From assembly GCF_006386545.1 (NCBI RefSeq), contig NZ_SWAR01000003.1, positions 155,592-219,591 on the forward strand: a DNA stretch of 64,000 nucleotides, in the 5' to 3' direction. Below, one piece after another: positions 61,205 through 64,000 of the stretch. The stretch comes from Methylibium rhizosphaerae (lineage in GTDB: Bacteria; Pseudomonadota; Gammaproteobacteria; Burkholderiales; Burkholderiaceae_C). Positions within the stretch are counted from its first letter, which is position 1. Each line of letters opens with the position of its first letter. Below the pieces are notes generated by a model. That model made no database searches. It was not told the DNA's origin and worked only from the letters and a program-made list of their open reading frames with translations. Position numbers and translations under genes: made by a program.

Positions 61205-63121
61205 ATGACGAGCTATGCCGACTTCCATCGCCGTTCGATCCAGGATCGCGACGCCTTCTGGGCCGAGCAGGCGCAACTCATCGACTGGCAGCGGCCGTTC
61301 GAGCGGGTGTGCGATCACGACCGGCCGCCGTTCGCGAAATGGTTCTGCGGGGGGCTGACCAACCTGTGTCACAACGCGGTCGACCGCCACCTGGCCGAGC
61401 GGGCCGACCAGAACGCGCTGATCTGGATCTCCACCGAGGTGGAGCAGGAGCGCGTGTACAGCTTCCGGGAGCTGCATGTCGAAGTGCAGCGCATGGCCGC
61501 GGTGCTGCAGAGCCTGGGGGTCGGACAGGGCGACCGGGTGCTCATCTACATGCCGATGATTCCCGAGGCGGTGTTCGCCATGCTGGCCTGCACCCGCATC
61601 GGCGCGATCCACTCGGTGGTGTTCGGCGGTTTTGCCAGCGTCTCGCTGGCGAGCCGGATCGACGATGCCCGGCCCAAGGTGGTGGTCAGCGCCGATGCGG
61701 GCTCGCGCGGCGGCAAGGTCGTGGCCTACAAGCCGCTGCTCGACGAGGCGCTTCGCCTGGCGCAGCAGCCGCCCCAGAAGGTGCTGCTGGTCGACCGCGG
61801 CCTGGCGCCGATGGAGCGCGTGGCCGGCCGCGACGTGGATTACGCCACCCAGCGCGAAGCGCAGCTGGACGCACGGGTGCCCTGCAGCTGGGTGGACTCG
61901 ACCCATCCGAGCTACACCCTCTACACCAGCGGCACCACCGGCAAGCCCAAGGGCGTGCAGCGCGACACCGGCGGCTATGCGGTGGCGCTTGCCGCCAGCA
62001 TGAAGCACATCTTCTGCGGCCAGGCCGGCGAGACCTATTTCTCGACCAGCGACATCGGCTGGGTGGTGGGGCACAGCTACATCGTCTATGGCCCGCTGAT
62101 CGCCGGCATGGCCACCGTGCTGTACGAAGGCCTGCCCATCCGGCCCGATGCGGCGATCTGGTGGTCCATCGTCGAGAAGTACAAGGTGACGGTGATGTTC
62201 AGCGCGCCGACGGCGGTGCGGGTGCTGAAGAAGCAGGACCCGGCGGCGCTTGCCAGGCACGACCTCAGCTCGCTGCGCGCGCTGTTCCTGGCCGGCGAGC
62301 CGCTGGACGAACCCACCTCCGACTGGATCGCCCGGGCCCTGGGCAAGCCCATCATCGACAACTACTGGCAGACCGAAACCGGCTGGCCCATCCTCACCAT
62401 CGCCAACGGCGTCGAGAAGAAGCCGTCGAAGCTCGGCTCGCCGGGCGTGCCGATGTACGGCTACGACGTGAAGCTGCTGCACGAGGTGACCGGCGAGGAG
62501 CTCACCGAACCGGGCCAGAAGGGCGTGGTGGCCATCGCCGGGCCGCTGCCGCCGGGCTGCATGCAGACGGTGTGGGGCAACGACGAGCGTTTCGTGTCCA
62601 CCTACTGGAGCAGCTTCCCCGGCAAGCAGGTGTATTCGACCTTCGACTGGGGCATCCGCGACGCCGACGGCTACTACTTCATCCTCGGCCGCACTGACGA
62701 CGTGCTCAACGTGGCCGGCCACCGGCTGGGCACCCGCGAGATCGAGGAGAGCATCTCGAGCCATCCGAACGTGGCCGAGGTGGCGGTGGTGGGCGTGGCC
62801 GACCAGCTCAAGGGCCAGGTCGCGATGGCCTTCGCGGTGGTGAAGGACGCGTCGAAGATCACAACCGAGGCCGACGCCCTGAAGCTCGAGGGCGAGATCA
62901 TGAAGCGGGTGGACGAGCAGCTCGGCGCGGTGGCACGGCCGGCGCGCGTGAGATTCGTCACGGTGCTGCCGAAGACGCGCTCCGGCAAGCTGCTGCGCCG
63001 CGCCATCCAGGCCGTGTGCGAGGGCCGTGACCCGGGCGACCTCACCACCATCGAGGACCCGGCAGCGCTGGAGCAGATCCGGGCGCTGGTGTCTCGCCAG
63101 GTTTCGCAGACCTCGCGATAA
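61205..63121 (+). CDS. prpE: Propionyl-CoA synthetase (acyl-CoA ligase)
   Basis: A 638-residue AMP-forming acyl-CoA ligase. The N-terminal ACAS_N region (SYADFHRRSIQDRDAFWAEQ), the ATP loop YTSGTTGKPKGVQRDTGG, the DNYWQTETGWP site and the C-terminal GKLLRR lysine are intact. VQRDTGGYAVAL and the length match PrpE better than acetyl-CoA synthetase (Acs). It should make propionyl-CoA from propionate for the methylcitrate cycle or other routes. AGGAGA lies 8 bases before ATG 61205. Other prp genes are not adjacent. It shares its upstream region with the divergent NlpC/P60 gene. Confidence 0.92.
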   Translation: MTSYADFHRRSIQDRDAFWAEQAQLIDWQRPFERVCDHDRPPFAKWFCGGLTNLCHNAVDRHLAERADQNALIWISTEVEQERVYSFRELHVEVQRMAAVLQSLGVGQGDRVLIYMPMIPEAVFAMLACTRIGAIHSVVFGGFASVSLASRIDDARPKVVVSADAGSRGGKVVAYKPLLDEALRLAQQPPQKVLLVDRGLAPMERVAGRDVDYATQREAQLDARVPCSWVDSTHPSYTLYTSGTTGKPKGVQRDTGGYAVALAASMKHIFCGQAGETYFSTSDIGWVVGHSYIVYGPLIAGMATVLYEGLPIRPDAAIWWSIVEKYKVTVMFSAPTAVRVLKKQDPAALARHDLSSLRALFLAGEPLDEPTSDWIARALGKPIIDNYWQTETGWPILTIANGVEKKPSKLGSPGVPMYGYDVKLLHEVTGEELTEPGQKGVVAIAGPLPPGCMQTVWGNDERFVSTYWSSFPGKQVYSTFDWGIRDADGYYFILGRTDDVLNVAGHRLGTREIEESISSHPNVAEVAVVGVADQLKGQVAMAFAVVKDASKITTEADALKLEGEIMKRVDEQLGAVARPARVRFVTVLPKTRSGKLLRRAIQAVCEGRDPGDLTTIEDPAALEQIRALVSRQVSQTSR

Positions 63122-63253
63122 TCCCGCCGCCGCGGGAGGGGCGGCGCTCTTGCCACTGACGAAACTCGTCGTTTCGGCGGCTGGTCCTGCGCTTGCTTGC
63201 CTCCTGGGGAAACCTGCTCTCACGCCCCCACGAAACACAGGAGGAAGTTCTTC

Positions 63254-63703
63254 ATGAAGCGAGTGTTGTTGGTCGCCCTTGCGAGCGCCGGCCTGGTCGG
63301 TGCATTGCCCGCTGCGGCGCAGTTCGCAAAGCCCGAGGAGGCGATCAAGTACCGCCAGAGCACGATGAGCGTGCTGGGTGCCCATTTCGGTCGCATCGGT
63401 GCCATGGCCAGCGGCCGCGCGCCGTTCGACGGCAAGGCCGCCGCCGAAAACGCCGACGTGGTGGCCTATGTGTCAAAGCTCACGTTCACCGGCTTCGTCC
63501 CCGGCACCGAAAAGGGCAGCAAGTCGAAGCCCGAGGTCTGGACCGAAGCCGACGACTTCAAGAAAAGCGCGACCAAGATGCAGGAAGAGGTGGTGAAGCT
63601 CAATGCCGCCGCCAAGGCGGGGGACCTCGCCCAGATCAAGGCGACCTTCGGCGCCGCCGCCAAGACCTGCAAGTCCTGTCACGACGACTTCAAGGTGCAG
63701 TAG
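63254..63703 (+). CDS. Class II c-type cytochrome (c'/c556 family)
   Basis: A 149-residue periplasmic four-helix cytochrome. A signal peptide (1-22, ending AAAQ) is followed by the family start KPEEAIKYRQSTMSVLGAHF, and one heme is bound at CKSCH (139-143) near the C-terminus, the class II arrangement. The methionine in the first helix (YRQSTM) could serve as axial ligand as in c556. AGGAGG lies 8 bases before the ATG. The redox partner is unknown. Confidence 0.94.
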   Translation: MKRVLLVALASAGLVGALPAAAQFAKPEEAIKYRQSTMSVLGAHFGRIGAMASGRAPFDGKAAAENADVVAYVSKLTFTGFVPGTEKGSKSKPEVWTEADDFKKSATKMQEEVVKLNAAAKAGDLAQIKATFGAAAKTCKSCHDDFKVQ

Positions 63704-63709
63704 GGCCCA

Positions 63710-63782
63710 CCCCCTACGCGCTTCGCGCGCCCCCTCGAGGGGGCGACACCGGCGGACCGGCGGAGCCGGATCCGCGGTGTCC
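63710..63782. repeat. Dispersed palindromic intergenic repeat, copy B
   Basis: Second copy of the element at 48723-48800, again a few bases after a stop codon and in the same orientation. The middle hairpin CCCCCTCGAGGGGG (63730-63743) is nearly identical to copy A. The outer arms of the long hairpin read GACACC (63745-63750) and GGTGTC (63776-63781) where copy A has GGCGCC and GGCGCC, so two pairs changed on both sides together. The inner stem is CCGGC-GGA-GCCGG. Confidence 0.8.
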
Positions 63783-64000
63783 ACCGGGATGTCGCCGCCG
63801 CGCGGGGCGCGGCGGCTCTGCGGCGCGCAAGTGCCATCGCGTGGGGCGCTCAGCGAGACGGGTGGATGTCACTCCAGCGGGCCGCCGCGCCGGGCCGCCC
63901 CAAGCAAGGCCCGACCCTCTCGGAGGGTCGATCGCCGTACTCGGCGAGCGGGGTGCGGACATCCCCCGGGCCGCCGCGCCGGGCCGCCCCAAGCAAGGCC
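63783..64000. repeat. Repeat-rich intergenic end of the window
   Basis: No gene is seen. A 34-base direct repeat beginning CGGGCCGCCGCGCCGGGCCG and ending CAAGCAAGGCC occurs at 63878-63911 and 63967-64000, 89 bases apart, and probably continues beyond the window. Between the copies lie two hairpins: CGACCCTC-TCG-GAGGGTCG (63912-63930) and TCGCCG-TACT-CGGCGA (63932-63947). The upstream part (63783-63877) has GC-rich short inverted repeats only. Confidence 0.65.

Overview
The window is a GC-rich, gene-dense chromosomal segment with 51 protein genes, one RNA gene and no intergenic gap over 300 bases. Gene content and order point to a betaproteobacterium of the order Burkholderiales (Rubrivivax/Leptothrix/Comamonadaceae-like). 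The main clues are a pstSCAB-phoU-phoB-phoR block, type B ribosomal protein L31 beside rho, dnaX-ybaB-recR, the mltD-gloB/methyltransferase-rnhA neighbourhood, and a prpE-type acyl-CoA synthetase. No phage, insertion sequence, CRISPR array or tRNA was seen. This is core chromosome with a few unusual arrangements.

Layout. 1-5.7 kb: end of a TRAP transporter (large permease and binding protein), then a very large orphan hybrid sensor kinase. 5.7-15.4 kb (minus strand): a TldD/TldE-type protease pair, then a sugar operon transcribed as gtsA-gtsB-gtsC-gtsD followed by two paralogous AGE-family sugar epimerases/isomerases. A strong hairpin plus U-tract sits between gtsA and gtsB and probably raises binding-protein yield. 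15.5-20.1 kb: a membrane diguanylate cyclase, then a minus-strand cluster of periplasmic binding protein, response regulator and sensor kinase. 20.2-27.6 kb: a fasciclin-domain lipoprotein diverges from the whole phosphate operon. The region between them carries two back-to-back Pho boxes, so the lipoprotein should be phosphate-regulated. 27.6-31.6 kb (minus): a GT-C-type membrane protein, rpmE2, rho and trxA. 31.7-37.7 kb: an AddB/AddA-type double-strand-break repair nuclease-helicase. 37.8-42.1 kb: two tandem regulatory proteins joining a Ser/Thr-kinase-like domain to an HDOD domain; the first kinase domain is degenerate and the second looks active and adds a GAF domain.

42.1-46.4 kb (minus): a secreted alpha-amylase with a starch-binding domain, the SRP RNA gene (ffs), a small soluble histidine kinase, and purM. 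46.5-49.8 kb: dnaX-ybaB-recR and a MAPEG membrane protein. 49.8-53.5 kb: mltD and gloB diverge from a methyltransferase and rnhA; the gloB and methyltransferase start codons overlap on opposite strands. 53.6-57.9 kb: an RND efflux pair. 57.9-60.2 kb (minus): moaA-mobA-acetyltransferase. 60.2-64 kb: an NlpC/P60 peptidase, prpE, a class II cytochrome c, and a repeat-rich end. A palindromic intergenic repeat occurs twice (after ybaB and after the cytochrome gene), with compensatory base changes in its main stem.

The genes suggest a heterotroph that secretes amylase, imports glucose-type sugars and dicarboxylate-type acids, and controls phosphate uptake by PhoBR. It also invests heavily in signalling: seven kinase or pseudokinase genes, one diguanylate cyclase and two HDOD proteins. 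The most promising places for new biology are the pseudokinase-HDOD/kinase-HDOD-GAF pair, the Pho-controlled fasciclin lipoprotein, and the binding-protein/two-component cluster.
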